A stretch of DNA of 5,129 nucleotides from NCBI GenBank assembly GCA_018883285.1, contig VEQJ01000111.1, positions 1-5,129 of the forward strand, read 5' to 3'. The position numbers were made by a program, and so were the translations under genes. This DNA comes from Alphaproteobacteria bacterium (lineage in GTDB: Bacteria; Pseudomonadota; Alphaproteobacteria; CAISOG01). Of this stretch, positions 1 through 5,129 are shown piece after piece. The first letter of the stretch is position 1; each line of letters begins with the position of its first letter. The notes under the pieces are model-generated. The model searched no databases. It had not been told where the DNA came from and saw only the letters and a list, made by a program, of their open reading frames with translations.

Positions 1-554
1 CCAAATTGTTGTTTGCTATCAGCATTTTGAGGGCGGTCATGGATGGAAACCCGATCCGAAATCCTGGCGCCCCCGCTGTAGCGGTATCGCCACGTTCGTT
101 TAGCCTTTCGACGACAGAGATGCCGCCAAATCTTTTCATCTCGTTGTTTTTTATCGTAAATCCAGCTATAGATGCTCTCCACGCTTATGCTTTTAATGTC
201 AGATTGACGGTGTTTTAGAAAGCCAGAAATCTGCTCTGGTGACCATAAATCATAAATAACTCTGTCTAACAACCACTTTTTAAGTGCAAAATCGCGATCC
301 AATCGTCGCCCCCGCAATCGCGCCGAAGGGAGTCTCTTTTGTTCTCAGGCGCCGAAGGGCTGGCCCGCGCTTTTTTGCTGCGATCTTTCTGGCCAGTAAT
401 CACCTTTTGCGGTCTTATTGCTCTTTAATTCACGATAAACTGTTCTTCTTGTTCGCCCTAATGCTAAGGCAATCTCCGCTATAGAGGACTCCGATTGCCT
501 TAGCCGAGCCATCTTCTCTCTTTCGTCCAAGCTTAATTGTTGATACTGTCTCAT
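1..554 (-). pseudogene. IS30-family transposase, N-terminal part, interrupted by in-frame TGA
   Basis: IS30-family transposases are DDE enzymes that cut and join the ends of their own element. The preferred start is the ATG at 552-554, because AGGAAGG at 563-569 sits 8 bases upstream; a TTG at 558-560 is too close to that site. Residues 1-46 carry the N-terminal helix-turn-helix region (SSIAEIALALGRTRRTVYREL at 23-43). A TGA at 345-347 stops translation after 69 codons. Beyond it the same frame stays open to the window edge and keeps family motifs: RLDRD at 84-88, WSPEQISGFL from 104, an SIYSWIY segment, and a DRVSIHDRP segment just before the edge. The first catalytic Asp would lie just past position 1. 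The stop lies in about 14 codons that appear extra compared with relatives I remember, so the copy is probably inactive. A short DNA-binding fragment could still be made. The family call is firm; the inactivation mechanism is inferred. Confidence 0.88.
320..359. repeat. 11-base direct repeat, 29-base period, in the broken transposase
   Basis: The sequence GCGCCGAAGGG occurs at 320-330 and again at 349-359 on the plus strand, separated by 18 bases (331-348). The in-frame TGA (345-347) lies in this separating segment. The pair falls where the transposase reading frame seems to hold extra codons between the helix-turn-helix region and the RLDRD motif, so it may mark a small insertion or a slippage or duplication product. 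Removing one 29-base unit would shift the frame, so a simple 29-base duplication does not by itself explain the preserved frame downstream. Confidence 0.75.
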
Positions 555-562
555 CTGCAACG

Positions 563-569
563 CCTTCCT
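563..569 (-). promoter_or_regulatory. Ribosome-binding site of left transposase
   Basis: The minus strand reads AGGAAGG, with 8 bases before the ATG at 554-552. This good match to the 16S 3' end decides the start in favour of that ATG over the upstream TTG at 560-558, which would leave only 2 bases of spacing. Confidence 0.7.
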
Positions 570-597
570 GTGCTCGTTTTTCCAAACCGCACTCTAA

Positions 598-621
598 GGT
601 GTTGCACTTCATTTTAGAACC
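598..621. repeat. Terminal inverted repeat of left IS30 copy
   Basis: The minus-strand reading into the element contains GAAGTGCAACA (complement of 600-610), identical to the core found at the end of the right copy in the opposite sense. Over the 24-base alignment of 598-621 with 4816-4839, 17 positions match, with a perfect central 11-base block. This is typical of the imperfect terminal repeats of IS30-family elements. Exact outer limits are uncertain by a few bases. Confidence 0.75.
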
Positions 622-639
622 TAGCTGTAGCTTTGTTTA
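611..639 (-). promoter_or_regulatory. Possible sigma70-type promoter for left transposase
   Basis: On the minus strand TAAACA (634-639) is followed after exactly 17 bases by TAAAAT (611-616), matching the -35 consensus at 4 of 6 and the -10 at 5 of 6. The -10 lies inside the IS terminal repeat and the -35 in flanking DNA, so it would be a hybrid promoter created by insertion. The match is weak enough to occur by chance in AT-rich DNA. Confidence 0.3.
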
Positions 640-702
640 CAGCGACACAGAAAACAGTGAATTTCTTTTGAAAAATGAAGGCTTTATTGCTAAAGCTAGG
701 TT
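618..702. repeat. Imperfect 14-base inverted repeat across the IS boundary
   Basis: AACCTAGCTGTAGC at 618-631 pairs with GCTAAAGCTAGGTT at 689-702, with 13 of 14 positions complementary and a 57-base gap between the arms. The left arm overlaps the last 4 bases of the presumed IS end. The right arm overlaps the 3' arm and loop of the smaller hairpin at 681-696, so the two structures would compete in RNA. It may be a remnant of a small mobile repeat, an alternative terminator structure, or chance. Confidence 0.5.
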
Positions 703-760
703 AGAGCTGGAAATCAATTCCTGATTTTATTAATGCCTTGGTCGCTATACGGCGTTAGCT
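622..760. other. AT-rich intergenic spacer between exporter and left IS
   Basis: No gene is supported here. The stretch contains the possible terminator at 671-696, most of the imperfect inverted repeat 618-702, and a small symmetrical element AAATCA/TGATTT at 711-727 with no clear T-run in the direction of transcription. Its composition is close to that of the IS DNA and unlike carB. Confidence 0.6.
671..696 (-). terminator. Possible intrinsic terminator after exporter gene
   Basis: The minus strand forms a 6-base-pair hairpin, GCTTTA-GCAA-TAAAGC (696-681), with a GNRA-type tetraloop, followed by CTTCATTTTT. It lies 64 bases beyond the exporter stop codon and before the left IS, the expected place for the end of a carB-exporter transcript. 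The stem is short and only moderately GC-rich, so termination would be weak. Confidence 0.4.
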
Positions 761-1390
761 TTACTTAAACGCGTCGACAAACACTTTTAGCGCCAGGCCG
801 ATGAACAAAAGGCCGCAAACGTGGCTGGTTGTAACCATGAATCTATCAAAGGCTGGCCGCAGTTGTCGCGTGTTCAGCAGGGTTGCAACCAGGGAGAACC
901 ACAAGGCCTCAACCACACAGTTGGTCGCGCCATACAGCAATCGCATGCTGACCGGCGTGGTCGGGCCAACAAATTGGCTGAACAAGGCAATGAAGTAGAG
1001 CCAGCCTTTGGGGTTGGTGATATTGGTTATCACCCCCTGCCGAAAGGCAGCAAGATCGCTGATGGTCGCCCTGGCAACCGTGTCGTTTTCCTCTGGCAAA
1101 GCCATGGGGGATCGTAGGGCGCAGATACCCATGTAAAAAAGATAGGCGGCGCCGATCACTTTTATCGCCATGAAGGCCAACGGAACGCTGATGAGAAGGG
1201 AGGCGATCCCGAATAAGGTCACGAGAATTGGCGGAATTATCCCAACGCCCAGACCCACTGCGGTGGCGATGCCTGAACGACGCCCATAGGTGAGCGCATT
1301 GCGCAAGGTTATCAAAAACGCTGGGCCAGGCGAAATCGAGGCCGTCGTGCACACGCTTAAAAACAGCAGCCAGTGCAGAAAATCACCCAT
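761..1390 (-). CDS. LysE/RhtB-family amino-acid exporter
   Basis: This is a predicted inner-membrane exporter of the LysE/RhtB superfamily, whose members expel amino acids such as homoserine, threonine, lysine or arginine using the membrane potential. The 209-residue product has the family's usual length. The N-terminal SPGPAF motif is at residues 20-25, a glycine-rich second membrane segment spans about 41-66, a third about 68-90, the conserved NITNPKGWLYF block covers 123-133, further segments lie near 131-143 and 150-172, and a C-terminal GLLFIGLALKV lies at 193-203. The chosen start is the ATG at 1388-1390, which shares its A with the carB stop (TGATG). A TTG one codon upstream is possible but less likely. 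No clear ribosome-binding site precedes it, which favours translational coupling to carB. The NPK motif and length resemble RhtB-like proteins; the substrate cannot be read from the sequence. The gene appears intact. Confidence 0.9.
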   Translation of the reverse strand: MGDFLHWLLFLSVCTTASISPGPAFLITLRNALTYGRRSGIATAVGLGVGIIPPILVTLFGIASLLISVPLAFMAIKVIGAAYLFYMGICALRSPMALPEENDTVARATISDLAAFRQGVITNITNPKGWLYFIALFSQFVGPTTPVSMRLLYGATNCVVEALWFSLVATLLNTRQLRPAFDRFMVTTSHVCGLLFIGLALKVFVDAFK

Positions 1391-1392
1391 CA
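1388..1392 (-). promoter_or_regulatory. TGATG stop/start overlap coupling carB to the exporter
   Basis: The carB stop TGA (1392-1390) and the exporter ATG (1390-1388) share one base. With no recognisable Shine-Dalgarno just upstream, the exporter is probably translated by ribosomes terminating on carB, which would tie its level to that of CarB. Confidence 0.75.
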
Positions 1393-4300
1393 ACTGGCCA
1401 AATACTGTTGCAGGGGGAGGACTTGGAAGTTGTCCTGCTGCATGGCGGCGATGGCGGCGACCACGGCGCGGGTTTCGGCCAGGGTGGTGTAGTGCGGGAT
1501 TTTCAGCATCAGGGCGGTGCGGCGAATGCTAAAACTGTCGGCAATCGCCTGTGCGCTTTCGGTGGTGTTGATGACCAGGGCGATGGTACCGTTGATCAGG
1601 CTGTCCACGATATGCGGCCGCCCCTCCAACACCTTGTTGACCCTGGCGACCGCCAAACCGTGCTGGCTGAGATAGTCGGCGGTGCCGCTGGTGGCGACCA
1701 GGTCAAAGCCCAGCTCTAACAAACGGTTGGCCAGCGGTACCAGCCCCGCCTTATCGCTATCCTTCACCGACAAAAACACCGTGCCCGCGATTGGCAGCCC
1801 CAGTCCTGCCGCCAATTGCGCCTTAGCAAAGGCACGCGGGAAATCGCGGTCGATTCCCATCACCTCCCCCGTGGAGCGCATTTCGGGCCCCGCCAACACA
1901 TCGACGCCAGGGAAACGGTGATAGGGGAACACCGCCTCCTTCACCGCGCTGTGTTGATGCTTGGGGTGCAGGTCACCAAGGTCGACCAGGCGTGCCCCCA
2001 TCATCAGGCGGGTGGCATGTTGGATCAGTGGCATGCCAGTGGCTTTGGCGACAAAGGGCATGGTGCGGCTGGCACGCGGGTTGGCCTCCAACACATAAAT
2101 GGTCGGGGGGGTGGTGGCATCATGCGGCAGCTGGATCGCAAACTGCACGTTCATCAGCCCCTTAACCCCCAGGGCGATGGCCAGGCGTTTGGCCTGCTCC
2201 GCCAACGCATCCTGCAACCCCTGACTCAGCGAAAAGGCGGGCAGAGCGCAGCAGGAATCGCCGGAATGGATGCCAGCCTCCTCAATATGCTCCATCACCG
2301 CCGCGACATGGGCGGATTGTCCGTCGGCCAACACATCCACATCCACCTCAATCGCGTCGCGCAGGAAACGGTCGATTAACAGCGGCTTATCGGCAAACTC
2401 GTTGGCATGATTCAGCAGGTAGTCTTCCAACTCGCTGTCATGCTGCACCATCCGCATCGCCTGCCCCCCCAGGACATAGGAGGGGCGGAGCAGCACGGGA
2501 TAGCCCAGATCCTGCACCGCGCATCGCACCTCGGCGGCGGTATGGGCAATCGCGCTGGGCGGTTGTTGCAGGTTCAGGCTGTCCAGCAGGATGCGGAAGC
2601 GGTCACGGTCTTCGGCCACATCAATGGCATCGGGCGGGGTGCCCAGAATCGGAATGCCTGCCGCCTGCAACCCCGCGGTCAGCTTCAGTGGGGTTTGCCC
2701 ACCCAGCTGCACAATCACGCCCAACAGGCGGCCGCTGCTTTGCTCATTGGCAATCACCGCCAACACATCCTCCACCGTAATCGGCTCAAAATACAGGCGG
2801 TCGGCGGTGTCATAGTCGGTTGAGACGGTTTCGGGGTTGCAGTTGATCATGATGGTTTCGATATTCATGGCTTTTAGGGCGAACACCGCCTGCACACAGC
2901 TGTAGTCAAACTCAATCCCCTGGCCGATGCGGTTGGGGCCACTGCCGATAATGACCACCTTATCCCGCGTGGTGGCGGTTGCCTCCGTCACGGGCAGCAC
3001 GGGGGGCAGCGGCTCATAACTGCCGTAGAAGTAGGAGGTGTGGGCGCGCAGCTCACCCGCGCAGCTGTCGATGCGGCGAAAGCTAGGGGCTATGCCATGC
3101 TGGGCGCGCAGGCTGGCGATAGTGGTGGCAGAGGTGTTGGTCAGGGCGGCCAGGCGGGCATCGCTGAACCCCTGGCTTTTCAGGCGGCGCAGCGCCAGCG
3201 GATCTTGCGGCAGCCCCTGTTGTTGCAACAACTGCTCCGTCGCCACCAGCTCAGCAATCTGGCGGACAAACCAGGGGTCGATGCCGGTGGCCTGGCTGAT
3301 GGTGTCGGCCGCCACCCCCTGGCGCAAGGCCTGTGCCACCACCAGCAGGCGTTCGGGCTGGGGCTTGGTCAAAATCGCCAACCAGGCCTCAGGCGTTTGC
3401 GGGGATTGCAGCGCGGCCAGGCTGGCGGGCAGCTCCAAGCCATGCAGGCCAACCTCTAACCCGCGCAGGGCTTTTTGCAACGATTCGGCAAAGCAGCGGC
3501 CAACCGCCATCACCTCACCAACCGATTTCATGCTGGTGCCCAACACCGCCTCAGCCCCTGGGAACTTGGCAAAGGAAAAGCGGGGGATTTTGGTGACCAC
3601 ATAGTCGATGGTCGGCTCAAAGGCGGCGGGGGTCGTTTGGGTAATGTCGTTTTTCAACTCATCCAACGTGTAGCCAACCGACAGCAGGGCGGCAATTTTG
3701 GCAATCGGAAAGCCGGTTGCCTTGCTGGCCAGCGCGCTGCTGCGTGATACCCGCGGGTTCATTTCGATTACCAGCTGGCGGCCAGTTTTGGGGTCAACCG
3801 CGAATTGAACGTTCGATCCCCCCGTATCCACCCCAATGGCGCGCAAGATCTGAAAGGCCGCGCGGCGCATCTGTTGATACTCTTTATCGCTCAGGGTCAT
3901 GGCGGGGGCGACGGTAATGCTGTCGCCGGTATGAATGCCCATCGGGTCGATATTTTCGATGCTGCAAATGATGATGCAGTTGTCGGCGCGATCCCGCACC
4001 ACCTCCAGCTCATATTCCTTCCAGCCCAACACCGATTCCTCAATCAGCACCGATCCCACGGGTGACAGGCGCAGGCCGTGTTCGACGATCTGCCGAAACT
4101 CCGCCAGGTTAAAGGCTGTTCCACCCCCCTCACCCCCCAGGGTAAAGGAGGGGCGGATGATAACGGGCAGGCCGATGGTGGCCATCGCCGCCTCAGCCTC
4201 TGCCAGGCTGTGCACCACCTGGCTTTTTGGTGATTCCAGCCCGATTTCGGCCAGCACTTCACGGAACAACTGCCGATCCTCTGCCTTATTAATCGCCTCG

Positions 4301-4659
4301 GCGCGCGCGCCAATCAGCTCAACCCCAAACTCGGCCAGCGTGCCATCCTCATGCAGCGCCATGGCGGTGTTCAGGGCGGTTTGGCCGCCCATGGTGGGCA
4401 GCAGGGCATCGGGACGCTCCGCCGCAATCACCCGTCGGACAAAGGCGGGGGTAATCGGCTCAATATAGGTCGCATCGGCAAATTCGGGGTCGGTCATGAT
4501 GGTGGCGGGGTTGGAGTTGACCAGGATGATGCGATACCCCTCCGCCTTTAACGCCTTAATCGCCTGCACCCCCGAATAGTCAAACTCACAGGCTTGGCCA
4601 ATCACAATCGGCCCCGCGCCGATGATCAGGATAGAACGAAGGTCGGTGCGTTTGGGCAT
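1390..4659 (-). CDS. carB: Carbamoyl-phosphate synthase large subunit
   Basis: CarB works in the cytoplasm with the CarA glutaminase to make carbamoyl phosphate from bicarbonate, glutamine-derived ammonia and two ATP, feeding arginine and pyrimidine synthesis. The 1089-residue product is intact and slightly longer than the 1073 of E. coli. The carboxyphosphate half (about 1-403) shows [19 protein letters not shown] at 12-30, [10 protein letters not shown] at 88-97, [12 protein letters not shown] at 169-180 and [19 protein letters not shown] at 299-317. The oligomerisation domain follows (about 404-560). The second ATP-grasp half starts near 566 with [17 protein letters not shown] (571-587) and includes [10 protein letters not shown] at 651-660, [11 protein letters not shown] at 725-735, [13 protein letters not shown] at 789-801 and [18 protein letters not shown] at 858-875. 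The C-terminal allosteric domain (about 950-1089) keeps ATSGTA (989-994), VNKV (1007-1010) and INTT (1030-1033), which contact UMP or IMP in E. coli, so regulation by nucleotides or ornithine is plausible. The start ATG is 11 bases past the TAA ending the upstream transposase frame; the ribosome-binding site is weak (AAGAGAG). carA is not adjacent. Confidence 0.98.
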   Translation of the reverse strand: MPKRTDLRSILIIGAGPIVIGQACEFDYSGVQAIKALKAEGYRIILVNSNPATIMTDPEFADATYIEPITPAFVRRVIAAERPDALLPTMGGQTALNTAMALHEDGTLAEFGVELIGARAEAINKAEDRQLFREVLAEIGLESPKSQVVHSLAEAEAAMATIGLPVIIRPSFTLGGEGGGTAFNLAEFRQIVEHGLRLSPVGSVLIEESVLGWKEYELEVVRDRADNCIIICSIENIDPMGIHTGDSITVAPAMTLSDKEYQQMRRAAFQILRAIGVDTGGSNVQFAVDPKTGRQLVIEMNPRVSRSSALASKATGFPIAKIAALLSVGYTLDELKNDITQTTPAAFEPTIDYVVTKIPRFSFAKFPGAEAVLGTSMKSVGEVMAVGRCFAESLQKALRGLEVGLHGLELPASLAALQSPQTPEAWLAILTKPQPERLLVVAQALRQGVAADTISQATGIDPWFVRQIAELVATEQLLQQQGLPQDPLALRRLKSQGFSDARLAALTNTSATTIASLRAQHGIAPSFRRIDSCAGELRAHTSYFYGSYEPLPPVLPVTEATATTRDKVVIIGSGPNRIGQGIEFDYSCVQAVFALKAMNIETIMINCNPETVSTDYDTADRLYFEPITVEDVLAVIANEQSSGRLLGVIVQLGGQTPLKLTAGLQAAGIPILGTPPDAIDVAEDRDRFRILLDSLNLQQPPSAIAHTAAEVRCAVQDLGYPVLLRPSYVLGGQAMRMVQHDSELEDYLLNHANEFADKPLLIDRFLRDAIEVDVDVLADGQSAHVAAVMEHIEEAGIHSGDSCCALPAFSLSQGLQDALAEQAKRLAIALGVKGLMNVQFAIQLPHDATTPPTIYVLEANPRASRTMPFVAKATGMPLIQHATRLMMGARLVDLGDLHPKHQHSAVKEAVFPYHRFPGVDVLAGPEMRSTGEVMGIDRDFPRAFAKAQLAAGLGLPIAGTVFLSVKDSDKAGLVPLANRLLELGFDLVATSGTADYLSQHGLAVARVNKVLEGRPHIVDSLINGTIALVINTTESAQAIADSFSIRRTALMLKIPHYTTLAETRAVVAAIAAMQQDNFQVLPLQQYLAS

Positions 4660-4815
4660 GGGGGGCTCTCTTACTCTACAATCTCAGGGGTGGCGGGGTT
4701 CCCGAATCGATCTGGTAGCACCCGCACAAACGACGCGAGCATACATGGCTTAACGCGGGGGGGGAAGGGGTTGTGTGGGCTGCGAAGTCGCCATGCCTGC
4801 TCCACCGTCTTGGTG
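4660..4815 (-). other. Interval between carB start and the right IS30 end
   Basis: This 156-base interval separates carB from the IS. It shows no carA C-terminus in any minus-strand frame and no convincing -35/-10 pair. It contains a run of eight G at 4757-4764 followed by AA and four more G, and a small palindrome CCACC-GTCTT-GGTGG at 4802-4816 abutting the IS end. The frame of the right transposase stays open through it to a TAA at 4671-4673. carB expression may depend on a promoter I cannot recognise, or on transcription coming out of the IS. Confidence 0.55.
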
Positions 4816-5129
4816 GATTCACATTTGAAGTGCAACAGGTGATTATAGAAGACTTCAGCGGGGGTTTTGTAGTCAAGGCATTTTCTGGGGATATGATTGA
4901 TTCTATGGGCTAACAGGGCGACCTGTTCATTAGAAAGTGTTGATATATCAGTACGTAAAGGAAGATAGCGACGCAAATGGCTGTTCATATTTTCGATGCC
5001 ACCTTTTTGCCATGGGCTGTGGGGATTGCAGAAGTAGGTTTGCATGCCGATTTGCTGCAATTTATGATGCAGCGAGAACTCGGTGCCGTTATCTTGGGTT
5101 AAGGATCGGCGCGCTTGTTTTGGAAGAAT
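4671..5129 (-). CDS. IS30-family transposase, C-terminal part (partial)
   Basis: This is the C-terminal half of an IS30-family DDE transposase, continuing past the right edge; 152 residues are visible. Counting from the edge, TQDNGTEF places the second catalytic Asp at residue 13, and [13 protein letters not shown] places the catalytic Glu at residue 46. That spacing of 33 is as expected for IS30. The family C-terminal signature [15 protein letters not shown] follows at 80-94, then LLHFKCEST at 98-106. The last of these is encoded by the terminal inverted repeat, so the element ends near residue 105. The remaining 47 or so residues, to the TAA at 4671-4673, are read through from flanking DNA and do not resemble the family. 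The stop lies 11 bases before the carB ATG. Catalytic residues that can be seen are intact; whether the copy is active depends on its unseen N-terminal part and the effect of the tail. Confidence 0.88.
   Translation of the reverse strand: MLPKQARRSLTQDNGTEFSLHHKLQQIGMQTYFCNPHSPWQKGGIENMNSHLRRYLPLRTDISTLSNEQVALLAHRINHIPRKCLDYKTPAEVFYNHLLHFKCESTKTVEQAWRLRSPHNPFPPRVKPCMLASFVRVLPDRFGNPATPEIVE
4816..4839. repeat. Terminal inverted repeat of right IS30 copy
   Basis: The plus strand contains GAAGTGCAACA at 4827-4837, the inverse of the core at 600-610 in the left copy. The aligned 24-base ends agree at 17 positions. The repeat overlaps the codons for the end of the transposase (LLHFKCES), marking the 3' end of the element next to carB. 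Confidence 0.75.
4816..5129 (-). mobile_element. Right IS30-family insertion sequence, 3' part only
   Basis: This is the 3' part of an IS30-family element in the same orientation as the left copy, running off the right edge. It is defined by the transposase catalytic C-terminus and the terminal repeat at 4816-4839. The two copies show non-overlapping portions of the transposase, with an estimated few dozen residues around the first catalytic Asp missing from both, so their identity to each other cannot be tested here. Confidence 0.85.

Larger units (their letters stand above)
1..621 (-). mobile_element. Left IS30-family insertion sequence, 5' part only
   Basis: This is the promoter-proximal part of an IS30-family element, running off the left edge. 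It is supported by a transposase N-terminal half read on the minus strand from 554, and by a terminal inverted repeat at 598-621 that shares an 11-base core with the end of the right-hand copy. Its outer boundary next to the exporter is placed at about 621 from the alignment of the two IS ends, with a few bases of uncertainty. The 3' part, with the catalytic domain and the other end, is outside the window, so target-site duplications cannot be checked. The DNA is visibly less GC-rich than carB, as expected for an acquired element. Confidence 0.85.

Noticed and set aside
345..347. TGA read as tryptophan or selenocysteine rather than stop
   Set aside because: carB ends with TGA at its expected C-terminus and encodes tryptophan with TGG. 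The TGA here lies in an apparently extra, unconserved segment with no recognisable SECIS-type structure.
6..484. Plus-strand frames opposite the left transposase (6-218 and 284-484)
   Set aside because: The minus strand encodes recognisable transposase across the whole stretch, so these are shadows.
430..612. Minus-strand frame of 60 codons overlapping the transposase start
   Set aside because: It crosses the IS terminal repeat and overlaps the helix-turn-helix codons in another frame; it has no family resemblance.
711..727. Small hairpin AAATCA/TGATTT as the exporter terminator
   Set aside because: The stem is only AT-rich, and no T-run follows in the minus-strand direction; the hairpin at 681-696 is a better candidate.
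909..1352. Minus-strand frame of 147 codons inside the exporter
   Set aside because: It is a second frame of the exporter gene with a His/Arg-rich product and no family features; the exporter frame has clear motifs.
1816..2379. Long plus-strand open frame opposite carB (187 codons)
   Set aside because: It lies wholly antisense to a well-supported carB; GC-rich coding DNA commonly gives long antisense frames, and the translation shows no recognisable family.
3038..3604. Plus-strand open frame opposite carB (188 codons)
   Set aside because: It is a shadow of carB with a composition-driven Arg/Ala/Ser-rich product and no supporting motif. The same applies to 2407-2823, 3040-3459 and 3935-4468.
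4660..4815. Truncated carA 3' end between the IS and carB
   Set aside because: None of the three minus-strand frames shows a recognisable CarA C-terminus.
1..5129. One IS30 element interrupted by insertion of carB and the exporter
   Set aside because: On the minus strand the catalytic C-terminus and element end come before carB, and the element start with the N-terminus comes after the exporter. An interrupted single element would show the opposite order, unless the molecule is circular.

Overview
The window holds two complete genes, both on the minus strand, between two partial insertion sequences. In minus-strand order from the right edge these are: the 3' half of an IS30-family transposase (5129 to 4671), carB for the large subunit of carbamoyl-phosphate synthase (4659 to 1390), a LysE/RhtB-type amino-acid exporter (1390 to 761) that overlaps carB by one base, a short AT-rich spacer, and the 5' half of a second IS30-family transposase (554 to the left edge). 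The second transposase is broken by an in-frame TGA.

The host is a Gram-negative proteobacterium. From remembered CarB wording, such as the segment around residues 207-260, an alphaproteobacterium is most likely, but this was not tested by a search. The carB/exporter core is clearly more GC-rich than the IS DNA and the 622-760 spacer, which suggests that the IS elements are later arrivals.

Layout. 1-621: left IS30 copy, with its transposase start, ribosome-binding site and one terminal inverted repeat at 598-621. 622-760: non-coding, with a possible terminator and an imperfect 14-base inverted repeat. 761-1390: exporter. 1390-4659: carB. 4660-4815: intergenic on the carB side, but formally open in the frame of the right transposase. 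4816-5129: right IS30 copy, with a terminal repeat at 4816-4839.

Function. CarB uses ammonia (supplied by the CarA glutaminase), bicarbonate and two ATP to make carbamoyl phosphate for arginine and pyrimidine synthesis. The exporter start codon overlaps the carB stop (TGATG), so the two are probably co-translated. carA, which often precedes carB, is not visible; the DNA upstream of carB is an IS30 end. Two IS30 ends in the same orientation around carB and the exporter look like a composite transposon. They also fit a short contig, or a small circle, whose two ends lie inside one repeated IS. I see no RNA gene, CRISPR array or clearly new system; the points of interest are the IS arrangement, the coupled gene pair and the broken transposase.
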